From the NCBI GenBank assembly GCA_016617785.1, contig JADILM010000012.1:496001-560000 (forward strand): a stretch of DNA of 64,000 bases. Direction: 5' to 3'. Below the pieces are notes generated by a model. That model searched no databases and was not told where the DNA came from. It saw only the letters and a program-made list of their open reading frames with translations. This document shows, in pieces, positions 12,312-24,126 of this stretch (within the stretch, counting starts at the first letter, position 1; each line of letters starts with the position of its first letter). A program made the translations under genes and the position numbers. The stretch comes from Sporobolomyces roseus. Its lineage: Eukaryota > Basidiomycota > Microbotryomycetes > Sporidiobolales > Sporidiobolaceae.

Positions 12312-14701
12312 AACAAACGTCCTGTCGATGTTAGGCGCGAGAAGTGAGAGTGAGGGAGAGAAGAAAGAGAGAGGTGCGTACGGCAAAGATCTTTCTCTCG
12401 TCTAAACCCGATCTAAACCCGAGCAAAGCATCCCCTGACCGAGTTGACCGATCAAGAGTGGGTACATAGACGCAGCAAAGAAGTCCATCTTCCCATCTCG
12501 AAAGCGAAAGTTGCAGAGCGAGAGACGAAGGGAAAGGTCGAAGTCGAGCCTGCTTCGAGGAGGCCATTCCGCTGTCTGACCATAGCTATTCGAAGCTCGT
12601 TGTGAGAATTCAGCCTTGCTGGCTCAGCCTGCGAGTCCGAAACAGCGAGTTGGGGAAAGGGAGTTGAGAAGAGGAAAGGAAGAGAAGCGGATCGCTGAAA
12701 AGAGCTGGATCGTGTAGTCGATTGCTGAATTGACCTATTGGTATTCCAAGCTGTCCTAAGCGATGTCGAGAGGCGAAGTGACAAGATCGAGATCAAGTTG
12801 AAGCGAAACTCGCTTCCTCGCTCTTCCCATTCACTTCCGAACCTGCTTGAACTGGCTTGGGATCATCAGACAACGCATTAGGTCAGCACGAAGCTACCGC
12901 AAAGTCTCGCTCATGTTCTGGTCAGTTCCCCTTCTTCTTCTTCCTCCTCCCTCTTCCTCCCTCTTCCTCCCTTTGCGACCTCTCGACTGATCTTCCCCTC
13001 GCCCTTGAGATAGCTCAGTACAGCGTACATAACCTCAGCAACCCTCTCACCTCATTCGGATCTCCTCCCTCTGCTCAGTTTTCCTCTTGCCCTCTCTCCC
13101 GCTTCGCATCTCGATCAACCGCAAACATCGATTTACCGTTTCGAGTTCAGCATCGGTAGACTGCTTGGGGCAGAGAGTCAGGAAGGAATGCTCGAGCTTC
13201 AAGGTCGCTCAAATCAGAAGAGGATAGCAGCGGGAGAAACAAGGAGGATCGACGTAAACGAGAGCGAATTGTTTCGTAGGTTCGCAAGCAGACTCAAGAT
13301 GCGACGAGGCACGCATGTGAAGCTGGGTGTGCTCTCATCGGAGAGCAATTGGAATGGACAAGTCGAAGGACTAGACACGAGGCCGTAGCTAATCAATCGA
13401 CTACTCTTTCGTCGAGCGGTTTCGACCAGAAATCGAGCCATGAGCCACTAGGTGGGTCCTCGTAAGCACAATTTCCTTACACGTGTATCACTCCCTACAC
13501 TGATTAAGCCCTTGATTCCGACAGAGCCGAGATTCCTCGCTCTCCTCATCGTAACCACTTTCGAACTCTTCGACCATCAAAACCTCCTCCCGCTTCCTTC
13601 GATCTCCTTACACATCCCCAATCCCTTCGTAATAAAGATCTCTTCGCCCTTCTTTCCCGGCTCATCTCGTCAAACAAGCGAACTCGCCTCCTTTCAACCC
13701 TCTTTCCACTCAGCACGACTCAGCTTTACTTCCTCCCTACTCCAATCGCGCTCCAGGTTTCTCGCTGAATCGAGTCTCATCGTACAAGCGCATTGTTCGA
13801 CATCTCTCAACTCCGACAAACTCGAGGGCGACTTGATCTGTTCGAGCGAGATCGTTATAGCGATCACTCTCGACAGTTTCTCGAGCCTGACTCAACAAGT
13901 ACAGCTGCCCCAACGTCGCTTGAGCTCGACGTAGACCCAGCGCCTAGCTGATCAGCTCAGAAGAGCACAACTCTCAATTTCGAAACGAATCTTCCAAAAG
14001 TCTCGCCAGATTTGCCTTCACCGACTCGATCAGCTCGACCTCGACTTTTCTCTGTCTCACTGTCGGCACAGACTCTGGTCGACTTGGACACTCCGCTCCG
14101 ATTTCTCAACGCACGATTCATCGAAAGGTCCCGCAGTCTTCCGCTTCTTCGTTCCTCAGTCCCGACAGTAAGAACGCATCAATCGTCTACGCGTCTTCTC
14201 CAAATTCATCCTGTCCTGCATTCTCTCGCAAGCATATGTCAACTGGAATCCCTATCCCTTCCACTCGACAACCAAGAGATTGATTCGATTGAATGAACGA
14301 TTTCGACGACTTGACGAAAGACCCTCTCTCTCTCTCCCGACGCAACTCGCTGCCGGCGTCACATCGTCACGTCCCGAACATAGCTTTGACAGAACCCTAC
14401 AAGTCTTCACCATGCGACTTCTCTAATCCAAATTTAGTAACATACAAAACCTTCTCACTTTACTTAGTTAGAAATGACGCTGAATTTGAACCCCTTTGAA
14501 CAGACCTTTTCAAACTCGCTAAAAGCATACGGTCAAAGTGTGTCACAGCACAGGTCATCGACCCGGATTCGGCGGAGTTCCCTTGTTTCGCTCAACTACA
14601 AAACTCGCTCAACTTCTTCTTCGAAACCTCTTTCTTCTCTCCACTTCCCTTCACTTCCTACGCTTTCTTTCATCTCCTCGACTCCTCTCAACTACTCAAC
14701 A
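12312..14701. other. 2.4 kb divergent intergenic region between ZnF-B and SSP-B
   Basis: No supported gene. The 160-codon frame at 13452-13934 looks like translated CT-rich DNA. Parts match the ZnF-A/SSP-A intergenic region. A tandem CTCTTCCTCC-type run lies near 12950-12970. Confidence 0.5.
12401..12422 (-). promoter_or_regulatory. Double TCTAAACCCGA motif upstream of ZnF-B
   Basis: Two head-to-tail copies 90-111 bp upstream of the ZnF-B start, the clearest form of the motif seen before ZnF-A and ZnF-C. Its conservation next to otherwise diverged flanks suggests a promoter element. Confidence 0.5.
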
Positions 14702-15497
14702 ATGATCTCCCAACTCGTCATCGCTCTATCTTCATCTCTCCTCTTCACTACTTCACTCGCTGCACCTCTTCGCAGCCTCAAATCACGTTCGACTACTTGC
14801 TCGCCTCAACCCAACCCTCCTATCACCACTGAAATCTCACCTCTAGTCGATCGGGACTATGTATGGACGATGTTTGCAAATGATGCCGGTGTAACTCAGA
14901 ACGTTTCGATTGTGAGTTGAACCCCTCTCTCTTCCTCGAGTCTATGCTGATGCTGTGCGCTCGCTTACAGGCATTCTCCCACACTGAATACGAGACTAGC
15001 AACCCTTACGCAACCCGTATCGACTTTGGCTTCACTCGAGTCAACGGAACAAACGATCAATACCGTCTCGAGTGAGTCTCCCTTCCTTGCTTTTGAGGCT
15101 ACGCGCTGTTGGTTGACGCTATCTCTTACGCTCGGTAGGTTCCCCAAGGGAAACGGCGTTTCCGAGTGCCTCGCTGCCGCTTCTTCCTCTGAAGTTCTCT
15201 CTGCTCCCTGTACTTCCGATTCCGCATCTGTGAGTCTGTCGTTTCTCACCAAGCACGAACGTATGTTGACAAATCTCTCTTCAGTGGACTATCGAATGCT
15301 CGACCTGCGCAGACGAATCAAACCGTTGTTTGATCAAATCGACCGAGTACCAAACTTGTGCGATCGTCGATTCAAACTTGTTGATTGCACTCGGAGACTG
15401 TGGCAGTCTCGACGATCTCCCAACTGAAGAAGGAGATCCTTTCTCGGACGCTCCCATCGAATCTTTGATCGGAAACCAAGCTTGGAGGGTTCTTTAG
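14702..15497 (+). CDS. SSP-B: small secreted cysteine-rich protein
   Basis: Signal peptide MISQLVIALSSSLLFTTSLA with cleavage before APLR. Four exons as in SSP-A: after cleavage TTCSPQPNPPITTEI, exon 1 ends NVSI, exon 2 ends near NDQYRL, exon 3 holds SECLAAA and ends after TSDSAS, and the last exon starts WTIECSTCADESNRC and ends at 15497. Cysteine positions match SSP-A (CSP, ECL, C, ECxxC, RC, CA, DC). All frames are open, so the gene looks intact. The start is preceded by CAACA, a good context. Divergent to ZnF-B, convergent to ZnF-C. Function unknown. Confidence 0.8.
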
Positions 15498-15843
15498 AAT
15501 CGATTCGTTCTACTCTCGTTGTGCAGATAGACACTCGTAGCTTTCGGATTTCGGTTCTTGCAATCCATTTATCCCCTTCAGCTAAACACGTGATCAGAAC
15601 GAGAGTGTACATTACAATAGGCGAGGCTAAAAGGAAACAGAAATGAAGAACTGGAGTAGATAAGGAGCGAAAGACTAGGAAGCAAGCGATGTGTAGAGAC
15701 TTCTATTCTGATCAAGGAGTGAAGCTGTGAGAAAGCGAGAAGGAAATGAGGTTTTAGTCAAGAAGGAGGAAATCGAAAACGCGAAAAGCGACGAAAGTAT
15801 CGGGACGAACCGAAAGAACAGAGAAGCCCAGGCAGTCAGTCCC
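15498..15843. other. Intergenic between convergent SSP-B and ZnF-C
   Basis: About 350 bp, purine-rich on the plus strand; no gene or repeat seen. Confidence 0.45.
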
Positions 15844-16718
15844 CTATATCGAGAGATTGTTGTATCGTAGCGTTTGTCGATGAGTAAGGTTCAGAAGCGT
15901 TCCTCGACGTCCTCGACTGCTTCTTCCGAGTGAGCGCTGCTCGTGCGGGAACTGGCTCAGATGTCCACTTGAAGATGGCTCATGCGAGTCAGGTACCAAT
16001 TGAGACCCAGATGTTGCCCCAGGAGCTTCCTTGGATGCGCCCTTCAGAGAACCCAATCCGACAAAGAAGAGGTCAGCACGAGACCCGCAACTCGGCGCTC
16101 GAGCAGAGGGAAAGACTCACAGGTCGTATGTACAAGCCTGTAGTCGGCAGCTTAATCCAGCCATTGAAGTACGGACAATACTTCTCCTCGTGCACCTCGA
16201 GAGTGTCCTCTCTGAATCAAACGAGCATCTTCAGTTGACGCTAAGCACTGTAGGAGAGCTCACAAAGCTGGATGCACCTACGCTCTACCTAGTGGTTTCC
16301 ATAAAGCCTGCCAACACCACGTACAAGGAATGTACGAAGTGTTCTTCGTCGGAAATTGGTGTCGGCGCTCTACGTGCTTTTTGACATTCTATACGAGCAG
16401 CACGAGGTCAGCGTTGCGTAAGCTCAGCGAAGACGATCGTAGAGACCCGACGCACCCTTTCATTCGGCTGGTAATCACAGTAATCACAAAGGACTTTCAA
16501 GACGGTAACGATGTTTGCGTGTCTCTTGACATGCCTCTTCAGAGCCTGTACATACGAAGCAATCAATGATCAGTGCTACTATACGGTACAACCAGGACAG
16601 GGCGTACGTGACGGATAGCGCTGTTTTCGCCCGGCGGAGCTTCGTAAGTGCAATTTTCTTCCGGGCACCAACGATCTTCAGGTGTTCTGTGGCGAGAGAA
16701 GCGCCTAGCAGGCTCCAT
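15844..16718 (-). CDS. ZnF-C: Cys/His zinc-finger protein, apparently intact, no SSP partner
   Basis: Exons by eye: 16608-16718, 16456-16545, 16289-16388, 16121-16209, 15844-16041, with consistent phases. Start at 16718 (MEPARRFSRHRTPEDR). Fingers: WCPEENC...RHALKRHVKRH, then LCDYC...NVKKHVERRH, then PCTWCWQALW...DTLEVHEEKYC. The Ser/Pro/Gly-rich tail ends LTHRQTLRYNNLSI, the family C-terminal signature. A fourth acceptor that skips one AG (CAGAG) is shared with ZnF-B. Its upstream neighbour is SDHAF3 rather than an SSP gene, so this is the truncated third unit of the tandem array. Role inferred as DNA-binding regulator. Confidence 0.72.
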
Positions 16719-16793
16719 TGGGATCTTTGTCGCGCTGAGGGATGAGGTGGAGAAGGGAGAAAGAGTTGAGAGCAGGACTTCGAAAGTTTCGTG

Positions 16794-16809
16794 TCTAAAC
16801 CCGATCTAA
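16794..16809 (-). promoter_or_regulatory. TCTAAACCCGA motif upstream of ZnF-C
   Basis: One full copy followed by a decayed second (tctaacgccg), about 76-90 bp upstream of the ZnF-C start; same strand and spacing as before ZnF-A and ZnF-B. The remaining DNA from 16810 to 17107 shows no gene. Confidence 0.42.
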
Positions 16810-17107
16810 CGCCGAACGACGTGTCCGCCGAGCAACTACTACCCGAATCCGATCGATCGATCGGAGGTGGGCGTGAAGCAGAAGGATTGTAGCAACGTCT
16901 CAGGCGCGAACGGAGATAGCGAGTTCAAACGAAACTAAGCGAATCGAAAAGCGTCGAAGAAGGAGCTGAGAAGTACCGTCGGAGCTGGGAGAACGAAGCA
17001 GATCAACCAAGCTGTCGATTTCTAGGATCACTCACTTGTTTGACTCTCTCGCTCACTGCTGCAATCGGTTTCACTGCTTGAATTCTATCTCCATCCTGTT
17101 CTATTCT

Positions 17108-17775
17108 TCATTGTTTCTGACTCAAATCCGGCAGTACTTCACTTTTGGGTATTCCATCCGAGTTCTCCTGTTGCCCCTCTTTCTCCCGTTGTAATCGCTC
17201 TTCCTCCGAAATGAACACTTCTTTCGTCGCTTGAAACAATTCGTAAAGTTGTCCAATTTGATCCGCCGAAAGCTGTAACCTCGTGCTCTCTGTTCTTTAG
17301 CGATCCCATCTCAAAGATGGACTGATGAGAGGATGTGAACTTACCGATTCCAATATCGAAGGATCCATTGACTGACCTTGAGTACTGAAAGTTGTATGTT
17401 GACCCTCTGGTAACGCTTCGTGATGATCCAAATACTTCTTCCACTCTGATAGGAATCCAACAATATGCAAAGGATTATCCGTTGATCTCGTTCTTCTGAA
17501 TTCAGCCTGAATCGAAGAATGAAGATTCGGAGAAAGTCAGCGAAAAAAGTTGTGGCGATCCAGTTAAGAGGACAGCACGATATTAAGCTCACCTTTACAT
17601 AATCATCTCCCATGACCCTCAACTCTGCAGGTAACACTTTGCGATGAACTCTCAGCAATCGGCGATAGAGGGGAAGAGGTGGTAATAACTCTTTGGCGAT
17701 TTGTGCAGTTGCGTTCGAAGGAATCGAGTGAATACCGGTTTGTGCTAAACGTTGTAAGGTGGGCTTGAAGGACAT
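17108..17775 (-). CDS. SDHAF3: Succinate dehydrogenase assembly factor 3 (ACN9 family)
   Basis: Mitochondrial matrix LYR-type chaperone needed to mature the iron-sulfur subunit of succinate dehydrogenase. Exons by eye: 17593-17775, 17345-17506, 17108-17274. The start at 17775 gives a short presequence, then PLPLYRRLLRVHRK, LPAELRVMGDDYVK, AEFRRTRSTDNPLHIVGFL and SEWKKYL, the full conserved ACN9 core in the expected order. A Glu/Gln-rich tail follows. Length near 170 residues fits the family. Identity secure. It marks the right end of the cassette block and looks like ordinary core-genome DNA. Confidence 0.93.
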
Positions 17776-18232
17776 CTTGAGTGGCGGTGAATGGGAGGAA
17801 AGCAAACGAAAGATCAAGGTGTTCAACCATCGACTCTTCACTATCGACCACTCTTATTACGCTTGTGAGCTCTGCATAGGCTACAGGCAATGCTCTGCTA
17901 CTACCTGGAAGCTTAGGCAGTTCCCCTTCGCCCAACGAGACAGTTTCGATCTTTTCAGGCGAATCGGGTCAACCTCTATCTCCAAACGGGCTACAGGCAG
18001 GCCACGAGTATTATGCCCAGCTGTAGATAGACCTACTCGAGCTGTTGATGGTTTCGATGGCGCGGGATTACCAAGTTCAAGCGCTCGCTTCGTCAAAAAC
18101 TGTACCCTTTCGCTTCTTTGCCCTCTCGCAAACCTCGAGGTCTCTCCCATCTACCCTATACTCAAACTTTATTCGCAGCTTCGATTCTGGGAACTCCATA
18201 ATCGTCCCGCTCGAACGACTACAGGATGTCCG
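17776..18232. other. Intergenic left of inverted-repeat arm A
   Basis: About 460 bp. Fragments of open frame on both strands have no family features. The homology to arm B begins abruptly at about 18233, so a duplication junction lies here. Confidence 0.4.
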
Positions 18233-18950
18233 GTCAAGGAGGAAAAGTCAGAAACGATATGATTTATTGGAGAAAGCAAAGGGATATGTTGAGATGATGC
18301 AAGAAGAGGAAGGGTCCGGAAGAAGAGGGAGGGAGGATGGGGCGAGGAATGGAGGGGATGGATAAAGGATGCGAGGGGGAAAGAGAAGAAGGAACAGGAG
18401 AGGAACAACGTGAGTTCGGATCGATGAGTAACATCAGGCGACATGTCTGCTGACGTTTCTTTTCTTGTTCTGTACTCGCAGATGCGGATTCCTCCGAAAT
18501 TACAAGCTCGAGCGAATAGAATCTGAAGGAAGGAGGAAACGAAGAAGCAGTAAACGATACTCTCATCCGCCTAGCCCGGTCAGAGTACGGCCTCGTCGAC
18601 GAAAGCACTCTCTCTCGACTATCCGCCGCAGACTTCGGCGCCTTGAACGTACAAAAGAAACGACCTGTTCGTTTTCTGCGATTCTTCGCCTCGACACCTT
18701 CGACTTCTCCCAACCTCCTTTCATTCGACGACTTCCACGACGACGACATCATCGCCGACACTTACGAGTCACTTCCGACATTCAAACTCTTTCTCTCCTC
18801 TAGCTTTCTCTCTTCTTCCCTTCCCTCTTGCTTTCCCCTGTCTTTACGGATTGCCGCTGGAGGGGTCCCACTTTCTCCTCTCTCCCCCTCCCCTTCCCTT
18901 TCTCTCTCCTTTCCTCCTCTCCCTCTCCTCCTCGTGAACCAAGCAGAAGA
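18233..18950 (+). pseudogene. Truncated, decayed copy of the LYR-motif gene
   Basis: Corresponds to the second and third exons of the LYR gene at 44739-45583. It begins at RRKSQKRYDLLEKA, without the LYR-bearing first exon, shifts frame after about residue 25 (its paralogue continues EGRLGKREGGWGEEWKGW) and stops early. The downstream exon keeps PPKLQARANRI, then TGA where the paralogue has WNKAE. The 5' end is cut by the duplication junction, so this is a dead remnant. The CT-rich DNA at 18780-18950 probably forms the E2 leader. Confidence 0.7.
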
Positions 18951-21387
18951 ATGCTTCGAACACCTCTCCAAGTCTTGCAATCAGCGACTCGTCCCTCCTC
19001 GATTCGAATCATCTCTCCTCGGTCAATTCCCTCAAAAAGGTCTCATCGTCCGACTACAACACAACAGTTCATCGGTAGGAGATTACTGAGCAGTACAAGG
19101 GCAGTGCAGGGACAGGTGAAGGAGTTCAAATTGGCAGATATTGGAGAAGGAATCACTGAATGTGAAATCGTTAAATGGTGAGTTCAACCTGCTCTGTCGC
19201 CCTCGTCAGTCCCTGATGGGCAACGAGGATGTCATGACCTCGAGGAAGACCCAACGCGCCCGATAAACTTGAAACAGACAGTACTGACTTTTTCGAATTC
19301 TTTCGTTTTCTCACAGGCTAGTGAAACCGGGAGACATGATTATGGAATTCGACGCAGTGGCAGAAGTACAGTGAGTCTACATTCATAATCTCTCTCGTAT
19401 CCAGAGCTGAACTGACCCCCTTCGTCTCGACCATTTCCCCCTTCTCTCGCTTCCCTGAAACTCCTTCAGATCCGACAAAGCTTCAGTCGAAATCACATCA
19501 CCTTACTCAGGACGTATCAAGTCAGTCGCTGGAGAAGTTGGAGATATGCTGAAAGTTGGAGCAACTCTGTGTCAGGTGGAAATGGAGGGAGAGAATGAGG
19601 GAGAGGAAGTCGCTCCAGAGTCGGATCAAGCGAGCTCAGAACTTTCCACATCCTCTTCAACGTCAGCGATTTCGGAGAAGCAAACGAGCGTACAGCAATT
19701 CAAGCTTGCCGATATCGGAGAGGGAATCACCGAGTGTGAAGTCGTCAAGTGGTGAGCCTCTGTCCTTTCCCCTCACATAGAGTCTGATTCGTCAGCTGAT
19801 CGAGAATGCTTCCTTGTTAGGCTCGTTCAACCCGGTGACAAGATCGAAGAGTTCGATCCGGTTGTCGAAGTCACGTGAGTTTCCTCTCTTTGTCCTTGCG
19901 AGTTCACATTCTAGCTAGACTAATCTGTTCTCGAGACTTATTAGATCTGACAAAGCGACAGTCGAAATCACTTCTTCTTTCTCGGGTACGATCAAGAGTC
20001 TAGCTGGAGCAGTGGGAGATATGCTCAAAGTTGGATCGACACTTTGCGAAATCGAAGTCGTCAATTCAGTCGAAGAAACCTCTCCTTCCCCATCTTTCTC
20101 TTCCACTACCGCCAAGTCATCATCAACAAAGTCGGAAGACAAGGTTCCACATCCAGTTCGACCGGATCCAAGTCAAGGTTCAGCCTCAGTTCTCGCAACT
20201 CCAGCAACGAGAAGATTCGCTCGAGAACTCAAAGTTGATCTCACTCAAGTCAAACCTACTGGTCGAGATGGAAGAGTGACGAAAGGAGATGTGCTCGAGC
20301 ATTCGAAGAAGAAACAAGGAGATACTCAACCGTTCATCCCTTTCGAACGACCTCCAACCGATTCCCCTTGTCGTCAAGCACGATCCCATGCTCCTCCTCC
20401 TCCTTCCTCTTCCTTGTCTCCTGCATCAACCTCATCTCACACCATCCCTCTATCTTCAACCCGTCGAGCAATGTTCAAAGCAATGTCAGCTTCTCTTCAA
20501 ATCCCTCATTTCGCCTATTCAGACACGATCGACGTGACTCTCCTTGAACGACTTCGACTTTCCCTCAATTCGAACGTACCTCTACGATATCGCAAGACTC
20601 TCACCTCTAAGGATGAACTGAATCTCGCAAGAACTGAACAATGGGGAATGAACGAACAATCTCAACGAGTCGAAGAAACTGCTAGATTCGATCGAATTAC
20701 TCTTCTCCCTCTACTCGTCAAAGCTCTCACGATTGCCATGCACGAACACCCTCTCTTCTCTTGCACTCTATCGCCCAACTCCTCCCAATCCTCTGAACCT
20801 TCCCTCCTTCGTCGACCATCTCACGATATCTCAGTCGCCGTCTCTTCCCCTTCACCTTCAGGAGGTCTCTACACTCCTGTCCTTCGATCAATTGATTCTC
20901 TCTCCGTCTTCTCAGTCGCCTCAAACCTCACTCACCTCCAATCTTTCCTCACTCCCACCTCGACGATTCCCAAATTCCCTTCGCAATATCAAGGAGCCGG
21001 TTCAATCACACTCAGTAACATTGGAGCGATAGGAGGAAAGACTACACATCCAGTGATTCCTCCAACGGGTCAATTATCGATTGGAGCGATGGGAAGAGTG
21101 AGAGTTGAACCGAGATTCATGAAAGGCAGTGAGGAGGAGAGAGCGAAACGAGTAGCTAGAGGAGAAGAAGTTAGTGAGGTTGGAGGAGAGTGGAAACTTG
21201 AACCGAGAATGGTCATGGTGAGTTCTCATAACTCTCTGTTTGTGTTCCTCGACTGACTCTGGTTTCCGACTCGCAGGACGTGAGTTTCTCGGCTGATCAT
21301 AGAGTAGTGGAAGGTGTCGAGTTGGCTCGATTGGTCGAGACTTGGAAGAACATTATCGAAGATCCGACGAGGTTGATGGAACAGTAA
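18951..21387 (+). CDS. Branched-chain 2-oxoacid dehydrogenase E2, two-lipoyl-domain form
   Basis: Dihydrolipoyl acyltransferase core of the mitochondrial BCKDH complex (valine/leucine/isoleucine breakdown). Exons by eye: 18951-19177, 19317-19370, 19470-19751, 19821-19874, 19945-21217, 21277-21387. Order: presequence; lipoyl domain 1 (FKLADIGEGITECEIVKW ... SDKASVEIT); Ser-rich linker; lipoyl domain 2 (FKLADIGEGITECEVVKW ... SDKATVEIT); linker; E1/E3-binding domain (ATPATRRFAREL ... GRDGRVTKGDV); catalytic domain (PLSSTRRAMFKAMSASLQIPHF ... FSADHRVVEGVELARL). The lipoylated Lys is in each DKA. BCKDH E2 normally has one lipoyl domain; the paralogue at 42500-44359 has one. The usual DHRxxDG reads DHRVVEG. 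The start gives MLRTPLQVLQSATR, a typical presequence. Confidence 0.9.
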
Positions 21388-21554
21388 AGAGAGAGGGAGG
21401 GTGCAACATAGAGAATTCTCAACGTCTCTCGTAGTGAGTAAAGGAGAGACAGAAGAGGAACTCGAGAAGGGAACCGAAGAAGCTTCTTAGTTACAGCAAG
21501 AGATGCGAGAGATTACAAGCGTCCGTTTCGAAAAGTGTCTATCAGGTCTCCTCT

Positions 21555-22350
21555 TTAGAAGATGAATTGCTGAGGGTTGTTCTGAGGGTTCGAAAGGTCA
21601 CCTTGACCGAGGTATTCACATTTAGTCAGGTTGAGAGGTTGATCGAAATCCGTGAAAGTTGCGCAAAGTCCAAGGTTGGTCGATTCGAATCGACAACGAC
21701 CTTCAGGATGAGAGTCAAACGAGGCACAGTCCGTGCATTTGATCTTCCACTATAACAAATTCGACAAAGCGTGAGTGAAAGGGGTCCACGAAACAAAGCT
21801 ATAAAGAGAGAGAGAACTTACGGCAGCGGCTGAATCCGAGCAATCGACTCCCCAAATCTCGTTGTCGTGAGCTGCCAAGCATACGTTAACCCCCGCGTGC
21901 TCGCCAACTCTGCAGAGAAGTAAAGATGATGAGTATAAACATGAGTCGAAAAGGGAAGGAAAGGTGTGAATGGACGAACCCAATTCGGTATTGATCGGTC
22001 GCTCCATCCTTCTGATAGATGGTCATAGCCGTACCATAGGGAAGAACTCCTCCGCTGCTAGTTTCAGTCTGAATCCATCACAAGCAAGTGTCAGCATTCG
22101 TCTGGACAAGATCAGTCGAAGAAGAGATTTGTAAACTCACGACGATGGTAGTGTCGGGACCCTTTTCGCCTGAGAGCCAAGTCCAGTGAGCGCGAGTGTT
22201 GAAGTTTGGACTGATCGTGGTCGAGAGATTTCCGTTGATTCGAGGAGAACAGTCTTGCCCAACGCCTTCCGAACGAGGTCGAAGAGGAGCTGCTGAAGCA
22301 GAGAGGGAGAAGAGGGAGGTAGCGATGGCGAGGATAGTCGAAGAGAGCAT
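21555..22350 (-). CDS. SSP-C: small secreted cysteine-rich protein (arm A), intact
   Basis: Signal peptide MLSSTILAIATSLFSLSASA, cleaved before APLR. Four exons in the SSP pattern: QDCSPRINGNLSTTI in exon 1; TAMTIYQKDGATDQYRIG in exon 2; VNVCLAAHDNEIWGVDC in exon 3; last exon WKIKCTDC...EGRCRFEST...LCATF...TKC and an end in NPQQFIF at 21555. All frames are open. Close relative of SSP-D (41560-42331), which carries a premature stop. Divergent to ZnF-D and convergent, 168 bp away, to the E2 gene. Confidence 0.78.
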
Positions 22351-24126
22351 AGTGATAAGTGTGTGAAGAATGAGTGAAGCGAGGTGATGGAAAGAAAGGA
22401 GGGAAGAGAAGCGAAATCATCGAGGTTTTTGAGCTGTCGGATTCCGGAAGTTCCGCTCCTCCAAGGTGAGCCGACGAAATAGGTTGCTATCTTTGTTCTA
22501 GTAAGGTTCGAGGGCGATTTCAATATTACTGTAAATAGCTCCTCGACTAAGAGTTCAAGGGGTCGATCGAAAATGAAGTCATTCGAGGCAGTGAAGTAAC
22601 TTCTTCTGACCACGAGGTCTATGCACTCCTAGCTGATCAATTTCTGGAGAAGTGTGATCGAGCTGGAAGGCTCAAGGGGTCGAGTTCGGTGAAAGTGATG
22701 GACTCGTACTTCGAAATGAGAAAACGAAGCGAGGAAAAATGAAGACCTCGAGGACAGCTTGTCAGGGCGTGACTGCCTCACTTTCGTCATCAGAGAATCT
22801 CCAGTGAGTCACTTGAGTCCTGCGAGAACCGATAGCGGGGTCTAGTCGAACTTGCGAACTTCTCGAAAGTTATGCGAACTTTTCGAAACTGGAGGTCTGA
22901 AAGGAAGGAATCAGTCGACACTCCTCACGCAGGTTCTCGTGGAGGCCGGTGGACACCTCGATGACTATGAACGAGTATCGGCTGAGTAGCCAGGCGAGAT
23001 TCTGGAGAAGATTCAGGACTCGAGAAACGAACGAACGGATGCAACACCCTTTCAAGCAGATACCGACGACTAGCTGTGTTAACGATCCCTTCAGATCTAT
23101 CACTTCATAGTCTTGAGAGTATCTCACTCTTGTCTGAGCTGTGTAGAACGATGACTGGAATGAGAGGAATAGAAAGGGAAGACGTGAAGTTGAATCTCGC
23201 TAATTCGAGGGCAGGCTGAGGGTGAAGCTGCTTGCGTTTGTTTGTGTAGGTTCCTATGATCTCTATCGGCGTTCCTCTTGTATCAAAGTGAGTGCTTGAA
23301 GTGAGCAAGATTGACAGCAAAAACTTCTTGATCTCTAACGCTTCGCTTTATCTCACCAACTCGCTCTACGCCTACGTTAGAGGTCTCAAGCTAGCTCTAT
23401 ACTCTCAAAACATTCATGCAAACAGCTCCGGTCAACTCCTACAGCCTACAGCTGATTCTCGGACTCTTCTCCCTCGACCACAATTAGTGGGTCTCCTCAA
23501 TCAGGTTGGACAGGCCAGAGAGCAGGGCTTGAATCGAGGATGACAAGCACAGCTCACGCTTCGGTACGGAAGATGGGAGGATATCGAGGGAGATAGGATT
23601 TATCGGAAGATGATGATGAAAGAGCTGCTCAGTCGGTGCAAGGGCGAGATCAGAATGCTGAAGGTGGAGTGAGGCGAGAGGGCGACAGACTGGGATACAG
23701 CTCGAAAGTGGACTTCCGCCTCATCATTTTTCGACTCTCTCTCTTCCCCTTCCCTCAACTCGACGACCCACTTTACTCATCTCCGCTGACCCCAACGTCC
23801 TTCGGGCTTCTTCTCGCTCATGAGCGTCACTCACCGCAAATTGATTTCTCCTGTCTTCTCTTACCGCTCAGAATCCACGGTTTCATTCGGATTTGCTTTC
23901 TAGATTCTCCCGTTTGTGCTTTGCTCTGTTGCTTCTCTCTCTCTTTGTCTGACTTGAACCAGCGCTTATCTCTTCCCTTCGATTTGCAGTCTCTACTCCC
24001 TTGACAGCAGCCTGAAAATTCCTCTGGTTCTCGACCAATTCTCGACCATCGTCTCTTCCCGGTGAGCCCTTGTTGCTCTCCCCTCTTGACAACATCTTTC
24101 CGCTACTTCACGCCAGATCACTGAGG
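22351..24126. other. 1.8 kb divergent intergenic region between SSP-C and ZnF-D
   Basis: No supported gene. Alignable in inverted orientation with 39882-41559 of arm B. Near 22560 it keeps one half of a palindrome that is perfect in arm B (41306-41335); the other half is partly deleted here. Confidence 0.5.

Noticed and set aside
13452..13934. 160-codon open frame between ZnF-B and SSP-B
   Set aside because: Composition is that of translated pyrimidine-rich DNA; no counterpart in the other cassettes.
8385..16809. CTAAACCC-type motifs as interstitial telomere repeats
   Set aside because: Copies are interrupted by GAT, occur at fixed promoter distance and never in long arrays; promoter motif is the better reading.
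18643..19089. 148-codon open frame overlapping the LYR remnant and E2 leader
   Set aside because: Overlaps the E2 exon 1 in another frame and contains low-complexity Ser/Pro/Leu; the upstream copy has a stop, so treated as pseudogene plus leader.
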